Shown here one piece after another: positions 1 to 6,442 of a stretch of DNA of 8,256 nucleotides. Within the stretch, counting starts at the first letter, position 1. The number at the start of each line of letters is the position of its first letter. Both the position numbers and the translations under genes were made by a program. The stretch spans positions 1 through 8,256 of the forward strand of contig CAYRGE010000024.1 of NCBI GenBank assembly GCA_964423985.1, read 5' to 3'. The notes beneath the pieces were generated by a model, which saw only the letters and a list, made by a program, of their open reading frames with translations, was not told where the DNA came from and ran no database searches. The stretch comes from CAYRGE01 sp964423985 (lineage in GTDB: Bacteria; Patescibacteriota; Minisyncoccia; Phycocordibacterales; CAYRGE01).

Positions 1-1
1 C

Positions 2-691
2 TTTGGCAGAGGTGCAGAAAGACTTGCTAATTATGGAGCTACGGCAAGTTATGACACTCGCGCATTCATAGGTGGTAAGGAATACGGTAAAGCAGGTGGA
101 AAGGGTGGCTATGACGCAAAGGTAAAGACAGAAGCGGAGAAAGTTGATGCACAACACAAGAGAGTTTCTGGGTCAGTAACAACAAGAGATGGCTCAACCT
201 CAACACCCCTTGCCGTGGGCAAAGATGGTGGATTAGTTTATAAAACCGTAACAGACAAAAAAACAGGTGTCAAAACAAGAAAAGCAATGACTGTTGGAGA
301 GCAATATTCTGAAAACTTAAAACCTACTTATAAAAAACCAAAAGAAAAACCTGTAGAAAACACAAACATTAAAAACAAAAGAGTTCGTAAGGCAGCTCAT
401 ATAGCTCACAAGGTAGCTCACAAGGTAGCTCAGACGGCTTCTCCTGCTGGTTCTTTTATTAGAGATGTTTTTACTTATAGTAGGGCAGAAGCAAATAGAG
501 AGGCAGCGGCGTCTATTGCAAAAAGAGAAAGTGGGGAGTCTAAAAAACTAGACAAAATAAAATCTTTTCTTGCTGGAGAAACTGGCGATCTTGGCACTTC
601 TGGTGGGGGTGGTGGAAATACCTCTACTAGCAACAAAAGCGAACCCCTTATAGTTCCAGGAACCGCATACCGCCCCAGAGAAGATAGTTAA
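2..691 (+). CDS. C-terminal part of a VirB6/TrbL-like T4SS membrane protein (5' truncated by window)
   Basis: The frame is open from base 2 with no stop and ends at TAA, giving 229 visible residues. The ATG-less left edge means the gene begins outside the window, and the internal GTG at 215 should not be taken as its start. No membrane segment is visible; this is a soluble, basic tail. It opens with a Gly-rich stretch containing AGGKGGYDAKVKTEAEK (residues about 31-47), a motif I associate with the tails of Patescibacteria VirB6/TrbL-like polytopic proteins. A Lys-rich region follows, then AHKVAHKV repeats (about 135-142), an Ala/Glu/Lys helical stretch (about 162-185) and a disordered GGGGG/Ser/Thr end. 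In the family, the missing N-terminus would carry several membrane helices forming the inner-membrane channel. Its position upstream of PrgI- and VirB4-type genes supports the call. Alternative: an unrelated low-complexity protein. Confidence 0.6.
   Translation, partial: FGRGAERLANYGATASYDTRAFIGGKEYGKAGGKGGYDAKVKTEAEKVDAQHKRVSGSVTTRDGSTSTPLAVGKDGGLVYKTVTDKKTGVKTRKAMTVGEQYSENLKPTYKKPKEKPVENTNIKNKRVRKAAHIAHKVAHKVAQTASPAGSFIRDVFTYSRAEANREAAASIAKRESGESKKLDKIKSFLAGETGDLGTSGGGGGNTSTSNKSEPLIVPGTAYRPREDS
403..426 (+). repeat. 12-bp in-frame tandem repeat in the VirB6-like tail
   Basis: The unit AGCTCACAAGGT occurs twice without change (403-414 and 415-426). It is flanked by partial copies on the left (394-402) and right (from 427). 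It encodes a repeated Ala-His-Lys-Val element in the basic tail. The unit is four codons long, so copy-number change would not shift the frame. Confidence 0.75.
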
Positions 692-712
692 TTTTGTAGA
701 AATTATTAAAAA

Positions 713-742
713 TTTGTTTTTTATTTTAAAAGAAAAAACAAA
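713..742. other. A/T-only-type inverted repeat between genes
   Basis: TTTGTTTTTT (713-722) and AAAAAACAAA (733-742) are a perfect 10-bp inverted repeat around a 10-base loop, 21 bases after the stop of the upstream gene. It lies in a 95-base spacer. The stem has one G-C pair and the U-run is in the left arm, so it is not a classic intrinsic terminator. It may mark a transcript end or be chance in A/T-rich spacer DNA. I see no convincing promoter in the rest of the spacer. Confidence 0.35.
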
Positions 743-786
743 AACCTAAAAAGCAGTGTGTTTTATTTATTTATCTCAAAAATAAT

Positions 787-1356
787 ATGCAAAATAACCA
801 AGAACTACGTAAACAATTTTTTAATGCCCCTAGGGAGATAAAGGCTCTTATTCTACACAAAAACTTTGGTCCAGAAATTTTTATAATATGTGACGAGCAC
901 GGTGTGTCAGCAAAAAAATCACTAGACATTGAAGATATTGTCATTGATGTGCTTTTAGGGCAACTTAACCCAAATAGTCTTACTAAAACTATTATGCAGA
1001 AAACAAGTATCTCTGAGGACATAGCACAAAATATTACGGAAAATATTACGGAAAATATTTTTAAAGGAGTAATGGATTCTTTAAAAAAAATATATTCCGT
1101 CAATAATAAAAAACCAGCACTGACTGCTTCTGACAAGGAAATTGATGGACAAGAAACAGAGCAACCTATGAGCAGCACAGACATTGGTTTAAATACTCAA
1201 GAAAAACATCTGAGCACTACTAACAATAACCAAAACAAACCGTTATTTATTAGTGATTTTGAAAAAAAACTACAAAAAGCATCACAGGAAGAAAACACTG
1301 AGGAAAGTGACAAGGATAAGCAAACAAGTGATCCTTATCGTGAACAAATCAACTAA
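787..1356 (+). CDS. Hypothetical T4SS-locus protein, helical N-domain with charged disordered tail
   Basis: This is a 189-residue protein of unknown function. Residues 1-105 look like a compact helical domain: FFNAPREIKALI near 11-22, a segment around CDEHGVSAKKSLDIEDIVIDVLLG (35-58), and ISEDIAQNITENITENIFKGVMDSLKKIYSV (75-105). The pattern 'NAP.EI..A', 'G', 'I.LG', '.A..I...I...V...I...L..I' resembles small uncharacterised proteins I recall beside VirB6/PrgI/VirB4 genes in Patescibacteria. Residues 106-189 are polar, rich in Lys, Glu, Asn, Gln and Ser, and probably disordered. There is no signal peptide or membrane helix, so it is probably cytosolic. ATG 787 is the first sensible start; there is no Shine-Dalgarno sequence. 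A 44-base gap separates it from the PrgI-like gene. It could be an adaptor or regulator of the apparatus, but that is a guess from position. Confidence 0.75.
   Translation: MQNNQELRKQFFNAPREIKALILHKNFGPEIFIICDEHGVSAKKSLDIEDIVIDVLLGQLNPNSLTKTIMQKTSISEDIAQNITENITENIFKGVMDSLKKIYSVNNKKPALTASDKEIDGQETEQPMSSTDIGLNTQEKHLSTTNNNQNKPLFISDFEKKLQKASQEENTEESDKDKQTSDPYREQIN
1029..1059 (+). repeat. 12-bp in-frame tandem repeat (about 2.6 copies)
   Basis: AAATATTACGGA occurs at 1029-1040 and 1041-1052, and a partial copy AAATATT follows at 1053-1059. It encodes NITENITENI in the predicted helical domain. The unit keeps the reading frame and looks like a recent slippage or duplication product. Confidence 0.75.
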
Positions 1357-1400
1357 ACTATTTTTTGTTTCTTAATATAACCACTTCATTAGCAATTATT

Positions 1401-1844
1401 ATGAACTTCAAAGTACCACAGCATCTTGATATAGAAGATAAAGTTTTTGGTCCTTTTTCGTTTGTGCAGTTTATATATATTATTGGTGGAGCAGGAATTG
1501 TTTTAACACTGTGGAGGTTCTTACCTCCTTATATATCTATTTTTATAATAATACCTGTTGTTTCCTTCACTTGGGCTCTTGTTTATTTTCCTAAAAAAAA
1601 ATATGGTAGCTCTTTTGTGTCTCTTTTAGAATCTGCTTTTGTTTTTTTTACAAAAGCAAAATTATATACCTGGAAAAAAGTAAAGAAGAAAAACTCTGTG
1701 CGTGAAAAATTAACCACAAGAAAAATAAACAAGCTTCCACAAGGACTAGAGTTGTCTGATGTTTCTGACAGTAATCTACAAAATCTTTCATGGAGCGTTG
1801 ATGTTAACGAAACCAAGGACTCTTCAATAAAATTTAAAAAATAA
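1401..1844 (+). CDS. PrgI family protein (T4SS inner-membrane component)
   Basis: This 147-residue protein opens with MNFKVPQHLDIEDKVFGPFS, the typical PrgI-family beginning ('VPQ.I..EDK..GP.....F'). Two membrane helices follow, about residues 21-39 and 44-64, then FPKKKYG and an amphipathic stretch ending in LYTWKKVKKK (88-97). The last 50 residues are polar and probably cytosolic. PrgI proteins are small two-helix proteins of Gram-positive-type conjugation systems, encoded next to VirB4 and thought to act as the VirB3-like partner of that ATPase. The next gene starts 2 bases after this stop and belongs to VirB4, which fits. The start was chosen at ATG 1401 because the family motif begins there; an in-frame TTG at 1365 would add 12 unconserved residues. 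A run of nine A's lies at 1593-1601. No Shine-Dalgarno sequence is seen. Confidence 0.87.
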   Translation: MNFKVPQHLDIEDKVFGPFSFVQFIYIIGGAGIVLTLWRFLPPYISIFIIIPVVSFTWALVYFPKKKYGSSFVSLLESAFVFFTKAKLYTWKKVKKKNSVREKLTTRKINKLPQGLELSDVSDSNLQNLSWSVDVNETKDSSIKFKK

Positions 1845-1846
1845 TT

Positions 1847-2506
1847 ATGCCAAATAATTCACAGCCTTCACAAAATTTTGTTCCTGTAAAAGAAATACGC
1901 GATGGTGTTGTTATTTTGAACGACAACTCTATGCATATGATATTAATAACATCTTCAGTAAACTTTGCGCTTAAATCAGATGATGAGCAAGCTGCATTAC
2001 TGGTACAGTTTCAAGGATTTCTTAATTCACTTGAATATTCAACACAAATACTCATACAATCGAGAAGGTTAGACATTAGACCATATATAACACTTCTTCG
2101 TGGTCGCCTTAAGGAACAGTTGAGCGACCTAATGCGCATACAAACACAAGAGTACATGGAATTTATTCAAAGTTTTACAAAAAACGAAAACATAATGACT
2201 AAAAGTTTTTTTGTTGTAGTTTCATTTTCCCCTTCAAAAAAACTTTCTCAAATAAAGAAGGGTGGTATAATGTCTACACTAAAAAATATTGTAGGTAAAA
2301 AAGACGCGTCAAAAACAGAATCAACTACAAATATTGCTATATTTGAAGAAGCAAAATCACAACTTGAACAACGAGTAAATGTTGTTAAGCAAGGACTATC
2401 ACGGACGGGAATACGAGCGGTGCCTCTTGGGACAGAAGAGGTAACGGAGTTATTTTACAGAACACTAAATCCTTCATATAGTGAGGAGCAACTTAAAAAA
2501 CAATAA
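1847..2506 (+). CDS. TraC-like / VirB4 N-terminal-domain protein (separately encoded)
   Basis: This 219-residue soluble protein has no Walker motifs. It resembles the N-terminal, non-ATPase domain of VirB4/TraC: an opening strand set (VPVKEIRDGVVILND, 13-27), a helix-strand segment FLNSLEYSTQILIQSRRLDI (about 55-74), QEYMEFIQSFTKNENIMTKSFFVVVSF (101-127) and a final LEQRVNVVKQGLSRTGIRAVPL.TEEVTELFYRTLNP (173-209). In VirB4 such elements precede the motor domain and mediate assembly. Here the protein ends in a normal TAA and the ATPase begins 6 bases later in a different frame, with its own start. It therefore looks like a stable gene split rather than one broken gene, an arrangement I recall from Patescibacteria T4SS loci. 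The likely role is an ATPase partner at the inner membrane, contacting PrgI. Start ATG 1847 lies 2 bases after the PrgI stop. Confidence 0.75.
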   Translation: MPNNSQPSQNFVPVKEIRDGVVILNDNSMHMILITSSVNFALKSDDEQAALLVQFQGFLNSLEYSTQILIQSRRLDIRPYITLLRGRLKEQLSDLMRIQTQEYMEFIQSFTKNENIMTKSFFVVVSFSPSKKLSQIKKGGIMSTLKNIVGKKDASKTESTTNIAIFEEAKSQLEQRVNVVKQGLSRTGIRAVPLGTEEVTELFYRTLNPSYSEEQLKKQ

Positions 2507-2512
2507 AAAAAT

Positions 2513-4336
2513 ATGTCATTATTTGGAAACAAAAAACAAACAAAAAACAACGATAACTTAATGCCTGTTTTACCGGATGAAATATACGGTTCGTCTGAAC
2601 TTGAGTTGAGAGATGTTATTGCACCATCTGCTATAAAAATTAGCTCTAAAGAAATACATATTGGAGAGAAAATTGCACGCACTTTTTTTATAACATCATA
2701 TCCAAGCATTATTTCATCTGGCTGGCTTTCTCCATTAATCAACCTTAGTAAGGTTTTTGATATTTCAATTTTTATACAACCACTTGACACCACAAAGGTT
2801 CTTAAAAAATTTCAAAAAAAGGTTGCGGAGGTTCAAAGCCAAATAAACATTAGAGCTGAGAAAGGGTTTGTACGCGACCCACAGCTTGAAACAGCGCACG
2901 AAGACCTCGAAGATCTCCGTGATGGCCTTCAGCGTGCTGAAGAAAAAATGTTTGATGTAGGCTTCTATATTACTGTTTATGCATACAGCCACGAAGAACT
3001 ACTAAAAATAGAATCTGAAATAAAATCTCTACTTGAATCAAAGTTAATATATTTACGCCCCGCAATGTTTCAACAAGAAAGTGGGTACAAAAGCACTATG
3101 CCTTTTGGAAAAGATGATCTTGCTATATACTCAAAACTTAATTCAGCACCACTTTCAAGTATGTTTCCTTTTGTTTCTTTTGATTTAACTTCTGATAGAG
3201 GTATATTGTTTGGTGTAAATCGACATAATTCATCTTTAATACTTTTTGATCGTTTTTCTCTTGAAAACTATAATTCTGTAACTTTTGCAAAGTCTGGTTC
3301 TGGTAAATCATATGCCATAAAACTTGAAATACTGAGGAGCCTAATGCTTGGTGTAGATGTTATTGTCCTTGACCCTGAAAGAGAGTATGAACACTTAGCA
3401 GAGTCAACTGGTGGTAGGTATTTTACTATATCTCTTACTTCTAGTAGTACAATAAATCCATTTGATCTTCCCATTGCAATGGACGGGGAGTCAAATGCTG
3501 ATGTGTTGCGGTCTCATATTATATCTCTCGTGGGTCTTTTCCGTATTATGCTTGGTGGTCTTACTCCCGAAGAAGATTCTGTTATAGATCGTGCAATAAC
3601 AGAAACATATGCACTAAAAGATATTACTGTTGAATCTGATTTTTCAACAATAGAACCACCACTACTCTCTGATTTTGAGCTAGTGCTGTTTGGTATGACT
3701 GGGTCAGAGAGTTTAACCCAAAAATTATCAAAATTCACAAAAGGGACTTGGTCTGGTTTTCTAAATAAACCAACAAATGTTGATATAAATAAGAAGTTTG
3801 TTGTCTTTTCGCTTCGTGATATGGAAGACGAGCTTAAGCCAGTAGCTATGTATATAATAATGAATTTTATATGGAGTGCTGTTAGAAAAAACCTCAAAAA
3901 ACGCTTGTTGGTTGTTGATGAGGCATGGTGGATGATGAAATCTGAAGATACAGCTTCTTTTTTGTATTCACTAGCAAAAAGAGGTCGTAAATACTATTTA
4001 GGACTTGCAACAATAACACAAGATGTTGGTGACTTCTTACAATCACCTTATGGGGTGCCAATATTAACAAACTCGTCTATACAACTACTCTTAAAACAGT
4101 CCCCAACCTCAATCAACCGTGTTCAAAAAACATTTAACCTAACTACGGAGGAAAAATATTTATTACTTGAGTCTGGTTTAGGTGAGGGTATATTTTTTGC
4201 TGGTTTAAAGCGTGTAGCTATAAAAATTATTGCATCTTACACGGAAGATCAAATTATTACCTCTAACCCATCAGAAGTTTTAGCAATAAAAAAAGCGCGA
4301 GCTGAACTTGAAGAGTCGGAGCAAGCTACAATTTAG
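2513..4336 (+). CDS. virB4: VirB4-like T4SS ATPase (TraC/TrbE/CagE type)
   Basis: A 607-residue motor ATPase with no membrane helices. Residues about 30-240 form a VirB4-type N-domain, including a Lys/Glu-rich coiled-coil-like stretch (94-146) and FYITVYAYSHEELLKIESEI (151-170). The motor domain contains Walker A AKSGSGKS (259-266, catalytic K265), the VLDPEREY element typical of VirB4 (285-292), the STINPFDLP segment (312-320), Walker B LLVVDEAWWMM (465-475, D469/E470), and GRKYYLGLATITQDVGDFL (491-509) with the conserved 'TQD'. The C-terminus has the usual SGLGEGIFFAG segment (554-564). VirB4 proteins are hexameric or dimeric ATPases that energise assembly and pilin extraction at the cytoplasmic face. 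The size is somewhat below that of proteobacterial VirB4, consistent with part of the N-region being encoded by the preceding gene. The gene ends in TAG, the only non-TAA stop of the cluster. An alternative label is a DUF87/HerA-like ATPase, but the gene context favours VirB4. Confidence 0.92.
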   Translation: MSLFGNKKQTKNNDNLMPVLPDEIYGSSELELRDVIAPSAIKISSKEIHIGEKIARTFFITSYPSIISSGWLSPLINLSKVFDISIFIQPLDTTKVLKKFQKKVAEVQSQINIRAEKGFVRDPQLETAHEDLEDLRDGLQRAEEKMFDVGFYITVYAYSHEELLKIESEIKSLLESKLIYLRPAMFQQESGYKSTMPFGKDDLAIYSKLNSAPLSSMFPFVSFDLTSDRGILFGVNRHNSSLILFDRFSLENYNSVTFAKSGSGKSYAIKLEILRSLMLGVDVIVLDPEREYEHLAESTGGRYFTISLTSSSTINPFDLPIAMDGESNADVLRSHIISLVGLFRIMLGGLTPEEDSVIDRAITETYALKDITVESDFSTIEPPLLSDFELVLFGMTGSESLTQKLSKFTKGTWSGFLNKPTNVDINKKFVVFSLRDMEDELKPVAMYIIMNFIWSAVRKNLKKRLLVVDEAWWMMKSEDTASFLYSLAKRGRKYYLGLATITQDVGDFLQSPYGVPILTNSSIQLLLKQSPTSINRVQKTFNLTTEEKYLLLESGLGEGIFFAGLKRVAIKIIASYTEDQIITSNPSEVLAIKKARAELEESEQATI

Positions 4337-4381
4337 TTTAAATAAAAGAAAATATGGTCTTTAATAAAAACAGAAACAATT

Positions 4382-4726
4382 ATGCCTAAAAAGAAAATGA
4401 ACGGAGTTGGTTTTTGGATGATTGTTGCTGTTTCTTTAATAAAAGACACCTTGGACCTACTTTTAAACATAACGATCGTTTTGACTATTCTTGTTCAATT
4501 TTCAACTTTATTTTTTGGCTTTATTATTGGATTTTATTTATTTTATGTGGGAGTAAAACCAACAACAAAAAAATTGGCAATTTGGCTAATAACTGTTATT
4601 ATTGAATTAACTCCAATAATAAGTTTGTTGCCATCTGGAACTTTTATGTTGTTTGTAATTCGCAAATTAGAAAACAATGAGGCTTTTAAAAAATTTAGCC
4701 AACAGAAAATGTTACTTAATAAATAA
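4382..4726 (+). CDS. Small two-helix membrane protein of the T4SS locus
   Basis: A 114-residue basic membrane protein. After MPKKKMNGVGFW comes a hydrophobic or amphipathic helix (about 11-28), a long membrane segment (about 29-57), and a second one (about 65-94) containing IIELTPIISLLPSGTFMLFVI. The tail is polar. The 'IIELxPxxxxLPxxTxxVxxI' pattern resembles small membrane proteins I have seen next to VirB4 in Patescibacteria, but I know no function. There is no signal peptidase site. It follows VirB4 by 45 bases, the widest gap of the 1401-7666 run, and ends 3 bases before the next gene. It may be a small channel component or pilin-assembly factor; that is inference from location only. The overlapping frame at 4414-4605 is a shadow. 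Confidence 0.75.
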   Translation: MPKKKMNGVGFWMIVAVSLIKDTLDLLLNITIVLTILVQFSTLFFGFIIGFYLFYVGVKPTTKKLAIWLITVIIELTPIISLLPSGTFMLFVIRKLENNEAFKKFSQQKMLLNK

Positions 4727-4729
4727 TAT

Positions 4730-5938
4730 ATGTATAATTTTAAAAAAACAATTAATGCTTCTGTGATAATAGCAACTTTTAGTGTTTTTTTTATTTTTCC
4801 ACATATTGTTCTTTCCCAATCTATATCAGAAATATTAATTGAAAAATTTGGCTCAAATACAAACGAAAATGCCTTAAGATTTTTAGGTGGTCAACAGCCC
4901 AACAATAACCAAAACCAAATACCGGCAATAAATACACCTTCTATTTTTATCCCTGAGACAGGTCACCTAGATATTTTAAATGATATTATCTTAAACACAC
5001 CTACCATTAAAGAAGTTAGAAGCGGTGCAATACAATCTAATCTTGTTGTTTCTAAAAAACCAGAACACCCAGGCCCTAATGAATTAGTAGAAATAAGTAT
5101 TAAGAGCCATATAACTGATTTAAAAAGAGCTGATATCTCTTGGTATGTAAATGGCAGACTAAAAGAAAGTGGTGAGGGTTTGTTCCATTTTAGTTTTTTT
5201 ACTGAAAATATTGGTAGTATAAACACGGTAAAAATCTCTGTAAAAACATTTGAAGGAATTTATTTTGAAAGGATTATTGTATTTCGTATTGCTAATGTTG
5301 ATTTATTATGGGAAGCAAAAACACACACACCTCCTTTTTATAAAGGAAGGCCACTGGCATCTCATGAAAGCGAAATTCGTATTGTAGCAATAGCAAATTT
5401 TGTTTTAAACAACAGAAACATTAATCCTAAAAATCTTTTATATGTTTGGAGAGAGGGTGGTGTAGTGAACGAAAAAGCTTCTGGTTTTGGTAAAGACACA
5501 TATTATGCAAATACTGGTATACCATTTGATACTCTTGATGTTTCAGTTGAAGTAATTTCTCGTGATGAAAAAATTACAGCAATAAATAATATTAAAATAA
5601 AAACCATTGACCCTAGAATTGTTTTTTACAAAAAATCTCCACTTGAAGGAATTCTCTTTAATATGGCTATCCCCCAATCCTTGTCTATTTCAACTTTAGC
5701 AGAGGTTGAAATAGTTTCTGAGCCTTATTTTGCCTCAAAAAAGGGGTTTAACCATAAGTGGTATATGAACAACAAAGAACTTACGGAAAAATCACGATCT
5801 CTTGTTATTAGAAATGTACAAGGGCTTGGAATATCAAATATTATGTCAATTATAAAAAATCCAATAAAAACCTTTCAAACCACAAACAATGATATAATTA
5901 TAAACATGGAAGATAATGTTTTTTCTGCTCATAGATAA
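4730..5938 (+). CDS. Secreted Ig/PKD-like multidomain protein of the T4SS locus
   Basis: A 402-residue exported protein. Residues 1-29 are a signal peptide (basic MYNFKK, hydrophobic core, likely cleavage after V-L-S29 before Q30). A low-complexity NNNQNQ linker lies near 58-63. Three beta-sandwich-like segments follow, each with a tryptophan-centred strand: ISWYVNGR (136-143), LLYVWREGG (236-244) and HKWYMNNKE (342-350). This pattern is typical of Ig/PKD-like folds. The third includes EVEIVSEPYF (325-334), a motif I recall from the same position in Patescibacteria loci. There is no lipobox cysteine, no sortase motif and no C-terminal anchor, so retention outside the membrane must be by protein contact. 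It starts 3 bases after the preceding gene and ends 5 bases before the pilin gene, so it probably acts with the pilus or surface part. The binding target is unknown. Confidence 0.8.
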   Translation: MYNFKKTINASVIIATFSVFFIFPHIVLSQSISEILIEKFGSNTNENALRFLGGQQPNNNQNQIPAINTPSIFIPETGHLDILNDIILNTPTIKEVRSGAIQSNLVVSKKPEHPGPNELVEISIKSHITDLKRADISWYVNGRLKESGEGLFHFSFFTENIGSINTVKISVKTFEGIYFERIIVFRIANVDLLWEAKTHTPPFYKGRPLASHESEIRIVAIANFVLNNRNINPKNLLYVWREGGVVNEKASGFGKDTYYANTGIPFDTLDVSVEVISRDEKITAINNIKIKTIDPRIVFYKKSPLEGILFNMAIPQSLSISTLAEVEIVSEPYFASKKGFNHKWYMNNKELTEKSRSLVIRNVQGLGISNIMSIIKNPIKTFQTTNNDIIINMEDNVFSAHR

Positions 5939-5943
5939 TTTTT

Positions 5944-6426
5944 ATGAAAAAATTTTTAAATAAAAAAATAAAAATACCAATATTATTTCTTTCTTATTTT
6001 ATTTTTACTAAAAGTGTATTTGCTGAGTTATCTGATGGCTATGTGCCACTTGAGGCACTTCCTGGAATAACTACGGACACCACCGTTTCTTTTGAAGCCT
6101 ATGTTAACGCTATGTTTCAAGTGGGAATTGGGGTGGCTATTGTTTTGGCTATTATTGTTATTATTATTGCTGGTCTTGAATACATATGGGGAGCCTCAAA
6201 TGAAACTATGCGCGCAGATGCTAAAAATAGAATTACTAGATCTATAGTGGGTTTATTAATAGTGCTTGGATCGTGGCTTCTTTTAAATATGATTAATCCA
6301 TCACTAACATTAATACCTAGCCTTGACATAGAAGCTAGTCCCATTACAGTAACTACCACCAAACCAACTGATAAGAGTGATGAGTGGGCTATGTGGTTTC
6401 TTTGGGGTCATATTCCTCAGTATTAA
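5944..6426 (+). CDS. VirB2/TrbC-like T4SS pilin
   Basis: A 160-residue protein with a signal peptide (MKKFLNKKIKIP, hydrophobic core, cleavage predicted after V-F-A27). The mature part has LEALPGI (36-42) and two membrane helices, about 58-77 and 99-117. Between them is a polar, charged loop, ASNETMRADAKNRITRSIVG, ending at about residue 103. INPSLT (117-122) follows. This matches the Patescibacteria 'T4SS pilin' family (PF18895 from memory), which resembles VirB2/TrbC: after signal cleavage, two-helix subunits lie in the membrane and are extracted to form the pilus. The tail after INPSL is longer than I expect, Ser/Thr-rich, and ends with three tryptophans (W148, W151, W154). Its place between the two exported-protein genes and downstream of VirB4 supports the call. 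Confidence 0.85.
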   Translation: MKKFLNKKIKIPILFLSYFIFTKSVFAELSDGYVPLEALPGITTDTTVSFEAYVNAMFQVGIGVAIVLAIIVIIIAGLEYIWGASNETMRADAKNRITRSIVGLLIVLGSWLLLNMINPSLTLIPSLDIEASPITVTTTKPTDKSDEWAMWFLWGHIPQY

Positions 6427-6442
6427 TTTTTTATTTTCATTT

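Noticed and set aside
771..1184. Minus-strand open frame of 137 codons
   Set aside because: It lies wholly opposite the 787-1356 gene and its Ser/Leu/Ile-rich translation has no family features, as expected for the complement of a Lys/Glu/Asn-rich gene.
1365..1400. TTG start for the PrgI-like gene
   Set aside because: The family's N-terminal motif begins at the ATG at 1401, and the extra 12 residues are unconserved in character.
2504..2516. Programmed frameshift or sequencing error joining the two VirB4 genes
   Set aside because: The first gene stops at TAA after a complete-looking end, and the second has its own ATG and its own N-domain. The A-run at 2505-2511 lies in the spacer after the stop, so slippage there would not fuse the proteins.
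3514..3897. Minus-strand open frame of 127 codons inside VirB4
   Set aside because: It is antisense to conserved VirB4 motor sequence with no recognisable domain. The other minus-strand frames at 1583, 2455, 2765, 3268, 4963, 6117, 6310, 6446 and 7324 are rejected for the same reason.
4354..4389. 11-codon frame starting with ATG before the small membrane protein
   Set aside because: It is too short to support, overlaps the next start and has no ribosome-binding site; it could at most be a leader or coupling peptide.
6377..6442. Upstream ATG extension of the propeller-like gene overlapping the pilin
   Set aside because: It would overlap the pilin by 50 bases and add a second hydrophobic stretch ahead of a normal basic-then-hydrophobic signal anchor that begins at 6443.
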